Source: CAZIOH01 sp964540815 | GTDB taxonomy: Bacteria; Myxococcota_A; Polyangia; Fen-1088 | Direction of reading: 5' to 3' | Length of the DNA stretch: 64,000 nucleotides | NCBI GenBank assembly: GCA_964540815.1 | Contig: CAZIOH010000020.1 | Span: 1-64,000 of the forward strand | Shown: in pieces, positions 44,157 through 53,509 of the stretch | Layout: each line of letters begins with the position of its first letter | Numbering within the stretch: the first letter of the stretch is position 1 | Position numbers and translations under genes: made by a program | Notes under the pieces: model-generated | Databases searched by the model: none | What the model was told of the DNA's origin: nothing | Seen by the model: only the letters and a program-made list of their open reading frames with translations

Positions 44157-45625
44157 ACGCTCGAGGAGAAGCGGTGCGTGGGGACTTCCTCGGTGGGCTC
44201 GGGTACGGGGGACTCGTCGCTCGATACCCCGGTCGGCACCGCGCGGGCGGTCAGCTTCGACCCTGGACGCTTGGCTCGGCTCTTCTCGTAGTAGGCGTCG
44301 AACACCACCGCGACGTTGCGGACGAACATCCTGCCGAGGGGCGTGAGCTCGATGCCGTCGTCATCCACGACCACGAGGCCCTCGGTTGCCAGTCCTTGCA
44401 GCGCCGCGAGCTCGGCCGCGAAGGTCGGCTCGAACGGAATGCCGAAGGCGTGCTCGACCCGCCGCCGGTCCACCCGGAACGTGCACATGATCTGCCGGAT
44501 CACCTCGGCGCGCAGATGATCGTCGAACGAGCGGATGGCGCCGCGCTCGGTCGGCAAGCGCCCCGCATCGATCGCGGCGTAGTACTCGGGGAGAGTGCGC
44601 GCATTCTGGGCATAGGCCGAGGGGAGATCGCTGATCGCCGAGAGCCCGAGCCCGACCAGCGCATCGGTCCGGGTCGCGGTGTAGCCCTGGAAGTTGCGGT
44701 GCAGGCGTCGCTCCTCGGCGGCCTTGGCCAGCGAGTCGGTGGCGAGCGCGAAGTGATCGAAGCCGATCGGAATGTAACCGGCTCCCGTGAACTGCGCGTG
44801 TGCCTCCGACACCAGCCGGAGCCTGCGGTCCACTCCCGGGAGGGTCCGGACGTCGATGCGCTCCTGCTGCCGGCGCATCCATGGCACGTGGGCATATCCA
44901 AAGAGAGCCACCCGATCCGGACGCAGGGCGATGGTCTCGGCCACCGTGCGGGCGAAGGTCGCCTCGGTCTGCTCGGGCAGGCCGTAGCACAGATCGACGT
45001 TGATGCCCTCGAACCCCGCGGCCCGCGCCAGCTCGAAGGCCGAGCGCGAGGTGGCGGCGCTCTGGTCACGGCCGATGGCGTGCTGCACGTTCTCGTCCAG
45101 ATCCTGAAATCCAAAGCTGATGCGTCCCACGCCGAGGCGGCGGTAGCAGGCGAGCTTCTCGCGATCGGTGGTGCGGGGATCGGCCTCGATGGCGATGGCG
45201 GCGTGGTCCGCGAAAGGGAAGCAGGCCCGGAGCTTGGTCACCAGCCGCTCGATCTCCTCGGGTGACAGCAACGAAGGGCTGCCACCGCCGAAGTGCAGCT
45301 CGGCCACCGGGCGCTCGGATCCGAGCGCCTGCGAGACGAGCTCGATCTCCCGGAACAGCGCGCCGAGGTAACGATCCATCCGGTCGGGAGTGCGGGCCAC
45401 CATGGCGTGGCACCCGCAGAAGTGGCAGAGCGTGCGGCAAAATGGGAGGTGGACGTACAGCGCGAGCGGCGCGCCTGGGCCCACCCCGGCCTCGTGCAAG
45501 TTGGTCGCGTGCACGCGCGCGTCGACGATCGGCGAGAACTCCGCGGCCGTCGGGTAGCTGGTGTAGCGGGGAACCTCGATGACCAGGCGCTTCAGGTCCT
45601 CGACGCGAATCTGAGGGCTCTGCAT
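44153..45625 (-). CDS. hemN: oxygen-independent coproporphyrinogen III oxidase HemN
   Basis: 490 residues. The radical SAM cluster motif is CRTLCHFC (C63, C67, C70), followed by GC as in HemN. The typical HemN N terminus RYTSYPTAAEF, the FGGGSPSLL segment and the IGFDHFALATDSLAKA segment are present, and so is the C-terminal HemN helical domain. It decarboxylates coproporphyrinogen to protoporphyrinogen without oxygen, feeding haem to the many cytochromes here. The last residues (FSSSV) and the stop codon come from the end of the inserted palindromic element, so the native C terminus may have been altered. Divergent from the cytochrome/Act operon; two palindromes sit in the shared promoter region. 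Confidence 0.95.
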   Translation of the reverse strand: MQSPQIRVEDLKRLVIEVPRYTSYPTAAEFSPIVDARVHATNLHEAGVGPGAPLALYVHLPFCRTLCHFCGCHAMVARTPDRMDRYLGALFREIELVSQALGSERPVAELHFGGGSPSLLSPEEIERLVTKLRACFPFADHAAIAIEADPRTTDREKLACYRRLGVGRISFGFQDLDENVQHAIGRDQSAATSRSAFELARAAGFEGINVDLCYGLPEQTEATFARTVAETIALRPDRVALFGYAHVPWMRRQQERIDVRTLPGVDRRLRLVSEAHAQFTGAGYIPIGFDHFALATDSLAKAAEERRLHRNFQGYTATRTDALVGLGLSAISDLPSAYAQNARTLPEYYAAIDAGRLPTERGAIRSFDDHLRAEVIRQIMCTFRVDRRRVEHAFGIPFEPTFAAELAALQGLATEGLVVVDDDGIELTPLGRMFVRNVAVVFDAYYEKSRAKRPGSKLTARAVPTGVSSDESPVPEPTEEVPTHRFSSSV

Positions 45626-45735
45626 GTTGTCGCTTCCAAATTGCAAGCCGTGCGCCGGGTCCCTGCCTCGGGCCGTGTCGTGGGAGCCACGGGCGTCTCC
45701 GCAAGATCTGCGCATCACCTGCGTGACGGCGCAAA

Positions 45736-45749
45736 CCTTCCGCGGAAGG
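45736..45749. promoter_or_regulatory. 14 bp perfect palindrome between hemN and the Act operon
   Basis: CCTTCCGCGGAAGG lies about 110 bp from the hemN start and 57 bp from the plus-strand cytochrome start. It could be an operator for both divergent genes. It is not an FNR box (TTGAT-N4-ATCAA). Confidence 0.45.
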
Positions 45750-45778
45750 CCAACCCGCACCACCACCATTCGCTGGTC

Positions 45779-45792
45779 CTTTGTTTGCAAAG
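45779..45792. promoter_or_regulatory. second inverted repeat in the hemN-Act promoter region
   Basis: CTTTG-TTTG-CAAAG, a 5 bp inverted repeat 13 bp before the cytochrome start. With the neighbouring palindrome it may form a regulator site; the binding protein is unknown. Confidence 0.3.
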
Positions 45793-45805
45793 CGGAATCC
45801 GAACG

Positions 45806-46882
45806 GTGCCCGAAAATCCATCCAGAACGACCGCGCCCGCGTCGAGGTCGAACCCACCTTCTCCCGTCGGGACTTCCGGTGGGACCCGCTCCGTGACCCT
45901 GCTGGTCATGTCGGCGGTCGCGTGCTTGATCGTGGGCGGCATCGGCGGCTCGTCGAGCAGCCGCGCGGCGGTGCCGGCCGCGGCTCCGATCGCTCCGGCC
46001 GCTAGCCCCACGCCAGCTCCGTCGACATCCCCGTCGTCCGTCCGGACGTCGGTCCGGGCGTCCGTCGAGATCCCCGCCACCGCCGCCACGCTGTTCTCCG
46101 CCCGTTGCTCGACCTGTCACAACATCGGAGGTGGAGTGAAGGTCGGGCCGGATCTGCTGGGGGTCATCACCCGACGGGAGAAGACCTGGTTTGCCCGGTT
46201 CGCGCGCGGTCCCTCGGCCGCGATCGACGGTGGGGATCGCATCGCGGTCGACCTGTTCTCGAAGTTCCAGCCGATCCGCATGCCGGACCAGCCGCTCACC
46301 GACGTCGAGGTGGACGGGCTCTGGGCTTACTTCACCGAGTGCACCGCCAAGGGAGGATGCCAGCCGGTGCCCATCGGTCCCCGCTGGGGCACCGACGGGA
46401 GCGAGCAGGAGATCGCCTACGGCCGCGATCTCTTCTCGGGCAAGCATCACCTGCATCGCGGCGGACCACCGTGCTTCGCGTGCCACGCCGTGCGCGGCAC
46501 CGTGGGGCCCGGCTCGGCGGCGGGCCCGGTCGCGCGGGCGACCGTGGGAGACGAGCTCGGCATCATGGGCGGCGGGACGCTCGGGCCGAACGTGACGTTT
46601 GCTTACGCCCGCCTCGGTGAGACCGGGCTCGGGCCCTATCTCGGCGAGATGTCCACGCCGGTGATGCACGCCGTCTACCAGGGTACCCCGCTCGAGGACG
46701 ACGAGCAGTTCGCCCTCAAGGCATATCTCGCGCAGCTATCACGCGATGGAACCAGGCCGCGGAGCGAGCGCGACTTCGTATTCCTCGGCTTCGAAGGGCT
46801 CGGCATCGTGCTCGGCGCATTCTCGCTCGGCGCCGGGCTCGGGCGTCGAGCCAGCAGAAGCGGAAAGCCAAGGGAGCCGTGA
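45806..46882 (+). CDS. membrane-anchored dihaem cytochrome c, first gene of the Act operon
   Basis: Up to 358 residues from GTG 45806; GTG 45893 or ATG 45911 are alternative starts directly before the hydrophobic segment VMSAVACLIVGGIGG. Two class I cytochrome c domains follow: CSTCH at 101-105 (GPDLLGVITRREKTWFARFA context) and CFACH near 227, the latter with a large loop before its distal methionine (EMSTPVMHAVYQG). A C-terminal helix (GLGIVLGAFSLGAGLG) anchors it. It overlaps the NarI-like gene by 4 bp (GTGA). It is not one of the six canonical Act subunits. It likely gives or takes electrons with the NarI-like protein or ActE. Confidence 0.82.
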   Translation: MPENPSRTTAPASRSNPPSPVGTSGGTRSVTLLVMSAVACLIVGGIGGSSSSRAAVPAAAPIAPAASPTPAPSTSPSSVRTSVRASVEIPATAATLFSARCSTCHNIGGGVKVGPDLLGVITRREKTWFARFARGPSAAIDGGDRIAVDLFSKFQPIRMPDQPLTDVEVDGLWAYFTECTAKGGCQPVPIGPRWGTDGSEQEIAYGRDLFSGKHHLHRGGPPCFACHAVRGTVGPGSAAGPVARATVGDELGIMGGGTLGPNVTFAYARLGETGLGPYLGEMSTPVMHAVYQGTPLEDDEQFALKAYLAQLSRDGTRPRSERDFVFLGFEGLGIVLGAFSLGAGLGRRASRSGKPREP

Positions 46883-47565
46883 ACGCCATCGTCTTCGCGT
46901 ATGGTCCGTACTTCGCCGTCTTCGGTTTTCTGGCGGCGCGCATGTACCAGTGGGGCATCCTGCGAAATCGGCCCGCGCCGTCGGTGGCGCCGGTGTCGCC
47001 GGCCACCGAGGCCGCGCTGGTCCTGGGGGTCATGACCGTGCTGGTCGGACACGTGACCACCAGCGTGGCGCCAGGAGCCATGCGGGCGCTGCTGTCCGAT
47101 CCCGATCGGGTGGCGGTCATCGAGACCGTCGGCCTGGTGGGGGCCTTGCTGGTGGCCTACGGGGTGGCGGCGCGCCTGCGTCGGCGCGTGCAGGCCTTTC
47201 GCGCGGGCATCCCCTTGCAGGGCGGCCCCGTGGCGGTGCTCGCGCTCTTGCTGGTGGTCTGTCTGTCCGGTGTCTATCTCACCGTCTCGTATCGCTGGAT
47301 GACCGTGTGGTACGCGTACATCTTCGTTCCCTACACCCGCTCGTTGGTGTTCATGGAGCCCCTCACCGACGCGGTGGCGGCCAGTCCCTGGGCGGTCCGG
47401 CAGCACACCCTCCTCATCATGCTGCTGGTCGCGGCGTGGCCCGCCTCCGGACTCTCCTTGGTCGAGCTCTTTCCGATCCGGGCGGTCGCGCGGCGTTTTG
47501 GCGAGGGCGCGGGCGCGCGGATCGAGGGCGCGCCGTCCGATGCGGCCGCGGAGCAGGGCCGATGA
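46879..47565 (+). CDS. NarI-like membrane protein upstream of actA
   Basis: 228 residues with five hydrophobic helices, similar in layout to the gamma subunit (NarI) of respiratory nitrate reductase. NarI has four haem-b histidines. Here only His58 (VGHVTTS) and His176 (RQHTLLI) match by position (E. coli His56 and His187), while the partners of His66 and His205 are not seen. So it may bind one haem, or none. It is translated from GTG overlapping the cytochrome stop and ends in ATGA with actA. A quinol- or cytochrome-linked role with the Act complex is inferred. No NarGHJ genes are present. Confidence 0.7.
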   Translation: MNAIVFAYGPYFAVFGFLAARMYQWGILRNRPAPSVAPVSPATEAALVLGVMTVLVGHVTTSVAPGAMRALLSDPDRVAVIETVGLVGALLVAYGVAARLRRRVQAFRAGIPLQGGPVAVLALLLVVCLSGVYLTVSYRWMTVWYAYIFVPYTRSLVFMEPLTDAVAASPWAVRQHTLLIMLLVAAWPASGLSLVELFPIRAVARRFGEGAGARIEGAPSDAAAEQGR

Positions 47566-48176
47566 GCACTTGGCCCGGCCGAAAGGCCTGCTTGGCGGCT
47601 CTCTCGCTGGTCGTCGTGCTGGCGGCCACCGGGTGTCCGGGCAAGCTCGGTGGGCAGCAGGGCCACGCCCCGGTTCAGCCGATCGCCTTCTCGCATGCGC
47701 TGCACGCCGGGCTCTACGCGCTCGATTGCCAGTACTGCCACGCGGGCGCCGAGCGCAGCCGACACGCGGGGGTCCCCACCGCCTCGGTCTGTCTCAATTG
47801 CCACGCCCAGGTCAAGGTGGATGCCCCCGAGATCCGCAAGCTGACGGCGCTGGTGCGCACGGATCAGCCGGTGCCCTGGGTCAAGGTGCACCGGCTGCCG
47901 GACTTCGCGTTCTTCAGCCACGCGAGCCACGTCTCCGCGGGTCTCGTCTGTCAGACCTGCCACGGCCAGGTCGAGCGCATGGTCCGGGTCGAGCAGCAGG
48001 AGACCATGACCATGGGGTGGTGTCTGCGTTGCCACCGCGACACCCGCGCCGCGGACGCGCCGGCGCCCGTGCCGCTCGCCACGCTGGCCATGAACCACCT
48101 GACGGCCACCAACCCGACCGAGATCCCGCCGCGCCACCTCGAGCCGCCCACCGACTGCTCGGGTTGCCACCGTTGA
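47562..48176 (+). CDS. actA: Act complex pentahaem cytochrome ActA
   Basis: 204 residues with five CXXCH motifs (CQYCH, CLNCH, CQTCH, CLRCH, CSGCH) and a lipobox signal (LAATGC). Segments IAFSHALHAGLYALDCQYCH and MGWCLRCHRD are typical ActA (cytochrome c3-like) sequences. ActA takes electrons from ActB in alternative complex III, which oxidises quinol and reduces periplasmic cytochromes c. It starts within the stop of the NarI-like gene and precedes actB by 11 bp. Confidence 0.95.
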   Translation: MSTWPGRKACLAALSLVVVLAATGCPGKLGGQQGHAPVQPIAFSHALHAGLYALDCQYCHAGAERSRHAGVPTASVCLNCHAQVKVDAPEIRKLTALVRTDQPVPWVKVHRLPDFAFFSHASHVSAGLVCQTCHGQVERMVRVEQQETMTMGWCLRCHRDTRAADAPAPVPLATLAMNHLTATNPTEIPPRHLEPPTDCSGCHR

Positions 48177-48187
48177 AGAAGAGCGCC

Positions 48188-51100
48188 ATGCCCACCACCA
48201 AACCGAACCCAACCGCACCCCGAACCCCCGGTGACCCGCCCGCTGCCGGGCCGCGGTGGTGGCGTACCCTCGGGGAGCAGGCCTCCGCCGAGGCGGCGCG
48301 TGCCGACGAGCATGATCGGGGCGACGACCGCCTGAAGGCGCTCGAGATCGCCGGGACCGACGATGGCGCCTCCCGGCGCGACTTCTTCAAGGTGATGGGC
48401 CTGTCGGCCACCGCCGCGCTGGCCGCCTGCCAGCGCGCGCCGGAGCAGAAGATCTTGCCGTTCACCTACAAGCCCGACGAGATCACCCCCGGGCTGGCGC
48501 TGTGGTACGCGAGCGCATGCGGCGGCTGCGCCGCCCGCTGTGGATTGCTGGTGAAGACCCGCGATGGTCGGCCCATCAAGATCGAGGGCAACCCGTCGCA
48601 TCCAGTGTCGGCGGGCGCCGTGTGCGCGGTGGGACAGGCCTCGGTGATCGGCCTTTACGACGCCGATCGCTCCCGCGGTCCGAGCGCCCGCCTGCGGGCC
48701 GGGAGCGGCGCGGCCGCGGGCCCGACCAGCCACCCAGTGTCCTGGAAGGAGCTCGATGCCGCGGTGGCCGAGGCGCTGGCGCGGACCGCGCGCGAGGGAG
48801 GCGCGATCCGGCTGGTGGTGCCCTGGGGGCTCGGCCCGACCGAGGAGGCGGCGCTCGATGGGTTCATCGATCGGTTCGGCGATCGCGCCGGGACGCGGGG
48901 CGGCGCCGCATCCCGGGGGCGCGACGGCGACGGCGCCGAGCCACCACGGCCGATCCACCGGGTTGGAGTCGTCCGCTTCGATCCCATGGGTCAGCGCGAC
49001 GCGATCGCGGCCGCATACCAGGCCCTCTATGGCGTGCGCCTGGTCCCCGAGTACCGGCTCGACGAGGCCCACGTGGTCGCCGCCTTCGAGGCGGACTTCC
49101 TCGGGACCTTCGTGAATCCGGCCGCCCTCGCGCGCCAGTGGAGCCAGGCGCGCGCTCCGTCGCGGGCGCCGATGCTCCGGCACATCCAGATCGAGGGCAA
49201 CCTGTCCCTGACCGGGGGCGCGGCCGACCAGCGCATCGTTCTGCCCGCGTCGGCGCAGCTCGAGGCCCTGGCCGAGCTCTTGCGCACGCTCAGCACCGGC
49301 GCTCTTCCGGGTGGCCACGGCGCCGCTGCCGATCCTGTCGGGCTCGCCCCGCGGATCCGGCTGGCGTTGCAGGCCGCGCAAGAGCAGTCGGGGCCGACCG
49401 GTCCCGCGGCGCTCACGCCCGCCACCCGCGCCGCCATCGGGGCGCTGGCCCGGGACCTGGCGGCCGCGGGGTCCCGTGGCCTCGTGATGTGCGGCAGCGA
49501 CGATCCGACCGCCCAGCTCCTCGCCGCCCTGGTCAACGCCTGGCTCGGCAACGGCGGGACCACTGCGCGGCTCGACGCCGCGCTCGCGGTGCGGCCCGAC
49601 GAGCTCTCGCTCGACGAGCTGGTGGCCGAGCTCGGCGCCGAGCGGGTGGGTGCGCTCTTCTTCATGGGAACCAACCCCGCGGTGGTCGACGCGCGCCTCG
49701 GAGCGCTGGTCGCGCGCGTTCCCTTCTCCCTCTCCACCAGCGAGCGCTTCGACGAGACCGCCGCCCTGGTCGACCTCCACGCCCCCCAGGGACACTTCCT
49801 CGAAGGCTGGACCGACCATCGCCCCAGAAGCGGAGTTGAGACCCTCGGGCAGCCGTGCGTGGCGCCCCTGTTCGACACGCGCCCCGCGACGGCGTCGCTC
49901 CTGGCCTGGACGGCCGGGGAGGCCGCGGCGGCCCCCACCGACGGGGGACACGCCTTCCTCGAGGCGCGCTGGCAGCGCGAGGTGATCGCCGACCTCGCTG
50001 GAGCGGACAGCCCTGCGCTCACCTGGGACGCCGCGCTGAGAGAGGGCGTGGTGGTGCACCCCGTGCAGCCGATCATCTCGATCATGCCGATGCTCGCCGC
50101 CGCGCCCGAAGAAGCCACGGCGACGCTGTTCAAAGCCGCGCGCCGCGCCCGACCCGCGCCCGGCGGCGGCGAGCTCGGTGAGCCTGGCGCGGTCGAGCCA
50201 CCGGGCAGCGCGTTCGAGCTGGCGCTCTTCGCCTCGGTGGCCTTGCGCGACGGGACCTTGGCCACCGCCAACAACGGCTGGCTGCAGGAGCTGCCCGATC
50301 CCATCACGAAGGTCACCTGGGGGAACCACGCCGCCCTGGCCCCGGCGCGCGCGGCCGCGCTCGGCCTCGCCGACGGCGACGTCGTCGAGCTGCGCAGCGG
50401 CGGCGGGGCCAGCCTGCGCTTGCCGGTGCTGAGCCAGCCGGGCCTTCCGCTCTCGGTGGTGGCGGTGGCGGTCGGCCACGGTCGCAGCCGCGCCGGGCGG
50501 ATCGCCGCCGGGCACGGGACCGACGCCTGGCCCCTGGCCGAGGTGGTGGCGGGGCGCCTCCGGCGCGATGGGATCCCGGTGACCGTCGCCCGCGTCCCGG
50601 GCGAGACCAGGCCGCTCGCCCAGACCCAGACCCACGCGTCCCAGGAGGGTCGGGAGCTGGTGCGGCAGGTCAGCCTGGCCGCGTTCGTGCGCAATCCGCA
50701 CGCGGGCGACCTGGAGGCGGGAAACCTGGACGAAGGCGCGCCGGGAGCGGCGGGGGCTGGGCACGCCCGGGCGGGCGGTCCACGCAAGCACCTCGGGCTG
50801 TGGTCGGGCCACGCCTACGAGGGCCACCGCTGGGGGCTCTCCATCGATCTCAACCGGTGCACGGGCTGCGGCGCCTGCGTGGTGTCCTGCTCGGCCGAGA
50901 ACAACGTGCCCATCGTGGGTGAGACGGAGGTACGCCGGCGCCGCGAGATGCACTGGTTGCGGATCGATCGCTACTACGGCGGGACCCCGGAGGCGCCCGA
51001 GGTGCTGCATCAACCGATGATGTGTCAGCACTGCGAGAACGCCCCCTGCGAGACGGTCTGCCCCGTGGTGGCCACCGTGCACTCGAGCGAAGGGCTGAAC

Positions 51101-51592
51101 CAGCAGGTCTACAACCGCTGCGTCGGGACCCGTTACTGCGCCAACAACTGCCCGACCAAGGTTCGCCGGTTCAACTGGTTCGACTACGACCACGGCGGTG
51201 ATCTGGCGCGCATGGTCCTCAACCCCGACGTGGTGGTGCGCAGCCGGGGCGTCATGGAGAAGTGCTCCATGTGCGTGCAGCGCATCGAGGAGGCCCGCGC
51301 GCTGACCCGCCGCGAGGGCCGGGTCCTCGCCGACGGCGACATCCGCACCGCCTGCCAGCAGAGCTGCCCGGGCGAAGCCATCACCTTCGGGGATTCCAAC
51401 GACGCCCGCGGTGCCCTGTCGGAGGCGCGGCGCGACCCGCGCACCTACACGATCCTCGAGGAGATCAACGTGAAACCGCAAGTCAGCTACCAGGTGCGGC
51501 TCAAGAACGCGGGCGACCCGGCGGCCGCGGCCGGGGCAGCCTTGCCGGCCCCGATCCCCCCTGGGGCGGAAGGAGGCCGGCGCCATGGCTGA
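48188..51592 (+). CDS. actB: Act complex ActB, molybdopterin-type plus iron-sulphur protein
   Basis: 1134 residues. A Tat motif (SRRDFFKVMG, residues 62-70) precedes a molybdopterin-oxidoreductase-like domain (ActB1). It keeps a CX2CX3CX27C site (C111, C114, C118, C146), the [4Fe-4S] pattern of the DMSO reductase family. From about residue 887 comes a ferredoxin-like ActB2 part with CTGCGACVVSC, CQHCENAPCETVCP, CVGTRYCANNCP and CSMC...CQQSCP, normally three [4Fe-4S] and one [3Fe-4S]. In characterised ActB the B1 part has lost the molybdenum cofactor. It is the electron relay between quinol and haems. It overlaps actC by 8 bp. Confidence 0.95.
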   Translation: MPTTKPNPTAPRTPGDPPAAGPRWWRTLGEQASAEAARADEHDRGDDRLKALEIAGTDDGASRRDFFKVMGLSATAALAACQRAPEQKILPFTYKPDEITPGLALWYASACGGCAARCGLLVKTRDGRPIKIEGNPSHPVSAGAVCAVGQASVIGLYDADRSRGPSARLRAGSGAAAGPTSHPVSWKELDAAVAEALARTAREGGAIRLVVPWGLGPTEEAALDGFIDRFGDRAGTRGGAASRGRDGDGAEPPRPIHRVGVVRFDPMGQRDAIAAAYQALYGVRLVPEYRLDEAHVVAAFEADFLGTFVNPAALARQWSQARAPSRAPMLRHIQIEGNLSLTGGAADQRIVLPASAQLEALAELLRTLSTGALPGGHGAAADPVGLAPRIRLALQAAQEQSGPTGPAALTPATRAAIGALARDLAAAGSRGLVMCGSDDPTAQLLAALVNAWLGNGGTTARLDAALAVRPDELSLDELVAELGAERVGALFFMGTNPAVVDARLGALVARVPFSLSTSERFDETAALVDLHAPQGHFLEGWTDHRPRSGVETLGQPCVAPLFDTRPATASLLAWTAGEAAAAPTDGGHAFLEARWQREVIADLAGADSPALTWDAALREGVVVHPVQPIISIMPMLAAAPEEATATLFKAARRARPAPGGGELGEPGAVEPPGSAFELALFASVALRDGTLATANNGWLQELPDPITKVTWGNHAALAPARAAALGLADGDVVELRSGGGASLRLPVLSQPGLPLSVVAVAVGHGRSRAGRIAAGHGTDAWPLAEVVAGRLRRDGIPVTVARVPGETRPLAQTQTHASQEGRELVRQVSLAAFVRNPHAGDLEAGNLDEGAPGAAGAGHARAGGPRKHLGLWSGHAYEGHRWGLSIDLNRCTGCGACVVSCSAENNVPIVGETEVRRRREMHWLRIDRYYGGTPEAPEVLHQPMMCQHCENAPCETVCPVVATVHSSEGLNQQVYNRCVGTRYCANNCPTKVRRFNWFDYDHGGDLARMVLNPDVVVRSRGVMEKCSMCVQRIEEARALTRREGRVLADGDIRTACQQSCPGEAITFGDSNDARGALSEARRDPRTYTILEEINVKPQVSYQVRLKNAGDPAAAAGAALPAPIPPGAEGGRRHG

Positions 51593-53006
51593 GCACGGCA
51601 GCTTGTCGGCCCTGCGCGAGCCGCTGATCTCCGAGCCACGTACGCTCGGCGGCATCACCGACGACATCCTCGGTCAGATGCAGAGCCGGCCTACCGCCCG
51701 CTGGTGGATCGCGTTCGGCGTCGCGGCCTCGTTGCTGGTGCTGGGGATCGGCTCGGTCACCTACGAGATCCTCACCGGCATCGGGGTGTGGGGCCTCAAC
51801 CGCACGGTCGGCTGGGCCTTCGACATCACGAACTTCGTGTTCTGGGTCGGCATTGGCCACGCCGGGACGCTGATCTCCGCCATCCTCTTCCTGTTCAGGC
51901 AGAAGTGGCGCACCAGCATCAACCGATCGGCCGAGGCCATGACCCTGTTCGCGGTCATGTGCGCCGGGGTGTTCCCGCTCATCCACATGGGCCGCCCGTG
52001 GGTGGGGTTCTTCGTGTTCCCGTATCCCAACGATCGCGGTCCCCTGTGGGTGAACTTCCGGTCGCCGCTGCTCTGGGACGTGTTCGCCATCAGCACCTAC
52101 TTCACGGTCTCGGCGGTCTTCTGGTACGTGGGGCTGATCCCGGATCTCGCCACCGTGCGCGATCGCCTGGCGGCCGGCATGAAGAAGCGCATCTTCTCGG
52201 TGCTGTCCTTCGGCTGGACCGGCTCGGCGCGCATCTGGGCCCGCTACGAGACGCTCTACATGCTGCTGGCGGGCCTGGCGACCCCGCTCGTGCTGTCGGT
52301 GCACACCATCGTCTCGATGGACTTCGCCACCTCGGTCATTCCGGGCTGGCACACGACGATCTTTCCACCGTACTTCGTGGCGGGCGCGGTCTTCAGCGGA
52401 TTCGCGATGGTGCTCACCCTGATGATCGTGGCCCGCAGGGTGATGGGCTTCGAGCACCTCATCACCATCCGCCACCTCGAGAACATGGCCAAGATCATCA
52501 TCGTGACCGGGGGCATCGTGGGCCTGGCCTACGGCACCGAGTTCTTCATCGCCTGGTTCTCCGGCAACGCCTACGAGCGCTTCGCCTTCATCAACCGCGC
52601 CACGGGACCTTTCGCCTGGGCGTACTGGATCATGGTGAGCTGCAACGTGATCTCGCCTCAGCTGCTGTGGTTCAAGCGCCTGCGCACCTCGGTCCCGGTC
52701 CTCTTCGTGCTCTCGCTGGTGATCAACGTCGGGATGTGGTTCGAGCGCTTCGTCATCATCGTCACCTCCCTGCACCGCGACTTCCTGCCCTCGAGCTGGG
52801 CCAGCTATTCGCCGACCCGGTTCGAGGTGTTCACCCTGATCGGGAGCTTCGGGCTGTTCTTCACGCTCTTCCTGCTGTTCGTGCGGGTGCTGCCGGTCAT
52901 CTCGATCGGCGAGGTCAAGAGCGTTCTGGGGTTCGCCCGCGCCGCGACCAAGGCGCCCCCCGCCCCCGCGCACCCGGCGCCGGCCCGCACCCGGGAGGTG
53001 GCGTGA
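51585..53006 (+). CDS. actC: Act complex quinol-binding membrane subunit ActC (NrfD-like)
   Basis: 473 residues, ten hydrophobic helices of the NrfD/PsrC type. Typical ActC stretches are GRPWVGFFVFPYPNDRGPLW and SVHTIVSMDFATSVIPGWH, with acidic and His residues that bind quinol and may move protons. The Met start lies inside the end of actB and the stop overlaps actD (TGATG), so production is coupled. Confidence 0.95.
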   Translation: MAEHGSLSALREPLISEPRTLGGITDDILGQMQSRPTARWWIAFGVAASLLVLGIGSVTYEILTGIGVWGLNRTVGWAFDITNFVFWVGIGHAGTLISAILFLFRQKWRTSINRSAEAMTLFAVMCAGVFPLIHMGRPWVGFFVFPYPNDRGPLWVNFRSPLLWDVFAISTYFTVSAVFWYVGLIPDLATVRDRLAAGMKKRIFSVLSFGWTGSARIWARYETLYMLLAGLATPLVLSVHTIVSMDFATSVIPGWHTTIFPPYFVAGAVFSGFAMVLTLMIVARRVMGFEHLITIRHLENMAKIIIVTGGIVGLAYGTEFFIAWFSGNAYERFAFINRATGPFAWAYWIMVSCNVISPQLLWFKRLRTSVPVLFVLSLVINVGMWFERFVIIVTSLHRDFLPSSWASYSPTRFEVFTLIGSFGLFFTLFLLFVRVLPVISIGEVKSVLGFARAATKAPPAPAHPAPARTREVA

Positions 53007-53509
53007 TGTCCAGGCTCGTCGCCACCTTCACCGACGAGGCGGGGCTCCTGGCGGCCACCCGCGCCGCCCGGGCCGCCGGGGTCCCCATCGACGACGCCTA
53101 CACGCCATACGCGGTGCACGGCCTCGACGAGGCCATGGGGCTTCGCCGCTCGCGCCTCACCTGGGTGTGCTTCGCCGCCGGGATCACCGGCGCCACCGTC
53201 GCGCTCGGGTTTCAGCTGTGGACGTCGGTCGTGAGCTGGCCGCTCAACGTGGGGGGCAAGCCCTTCGCGTCGGTCCCGGCCTTCATCCCGGTCACCTTCG
53301 AGCTGACCGTGCTCTCGGCGGCCCTGGTCAGCGCGGCCACCTTCCTGCTGCGGTCGCACCTCGGCCCTGGCCGGCGGGTGGTGCCGCTCCCGCGGGTCAC
53401 CGACGACAGGTTCACCCTGGTCCTCGGGGATGGCGGGGAGAGCGCCCGGCGGCTGATGCGCGAGGCGGGGGCCGAGGAGATCCAGAGCACCGGCGGAGGG
53501 ACGTCGTGA
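53006..53509 (+). CDS. actD: Act complex subunit ActD (DUF3341)
   Basis: 167 residues. A cytoplasmic alpha/beta start (LVATFTDEAGLLAATRAAR, PIDDAYTPYAVHGLDEAMGL) is followed by two helices, the ActD/DUF3341 plan. ActD fixes the cytoplasmic face of the Act complex next to ActC. Its start shares bases with the actC stop, and its stop overlaps the GTG start of actE. Confidence 0.93.
   Translation: MSRLVATFTDEAGLLAATRAARAAGVPIDDAYTPYAVHGLDEAMGLRRSRLTWVCFAAGITGATVALGFQLWTSVVSWPLNVGGKPFASVPAFIPVTFELTVLSAALVSAATFLLRSHLGPGRRVVPLPRVTDDRFTLVLGDGGESARRLMREAGAEEIQSTGGGTS

Noticed and set aside
46879..47565. Respiratory nitrate reductase operon
   Set aside because: Only a NarI-like membrane protein is present; NarG, NarH and NarJ are absent and two haem ligands are missing.
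47951..51667. 1.2 kb-residue minus-strand frame antisense to actB
   Set aside because: Low-complexity translation with no motif; actB on the plus strand is fully recognisable.
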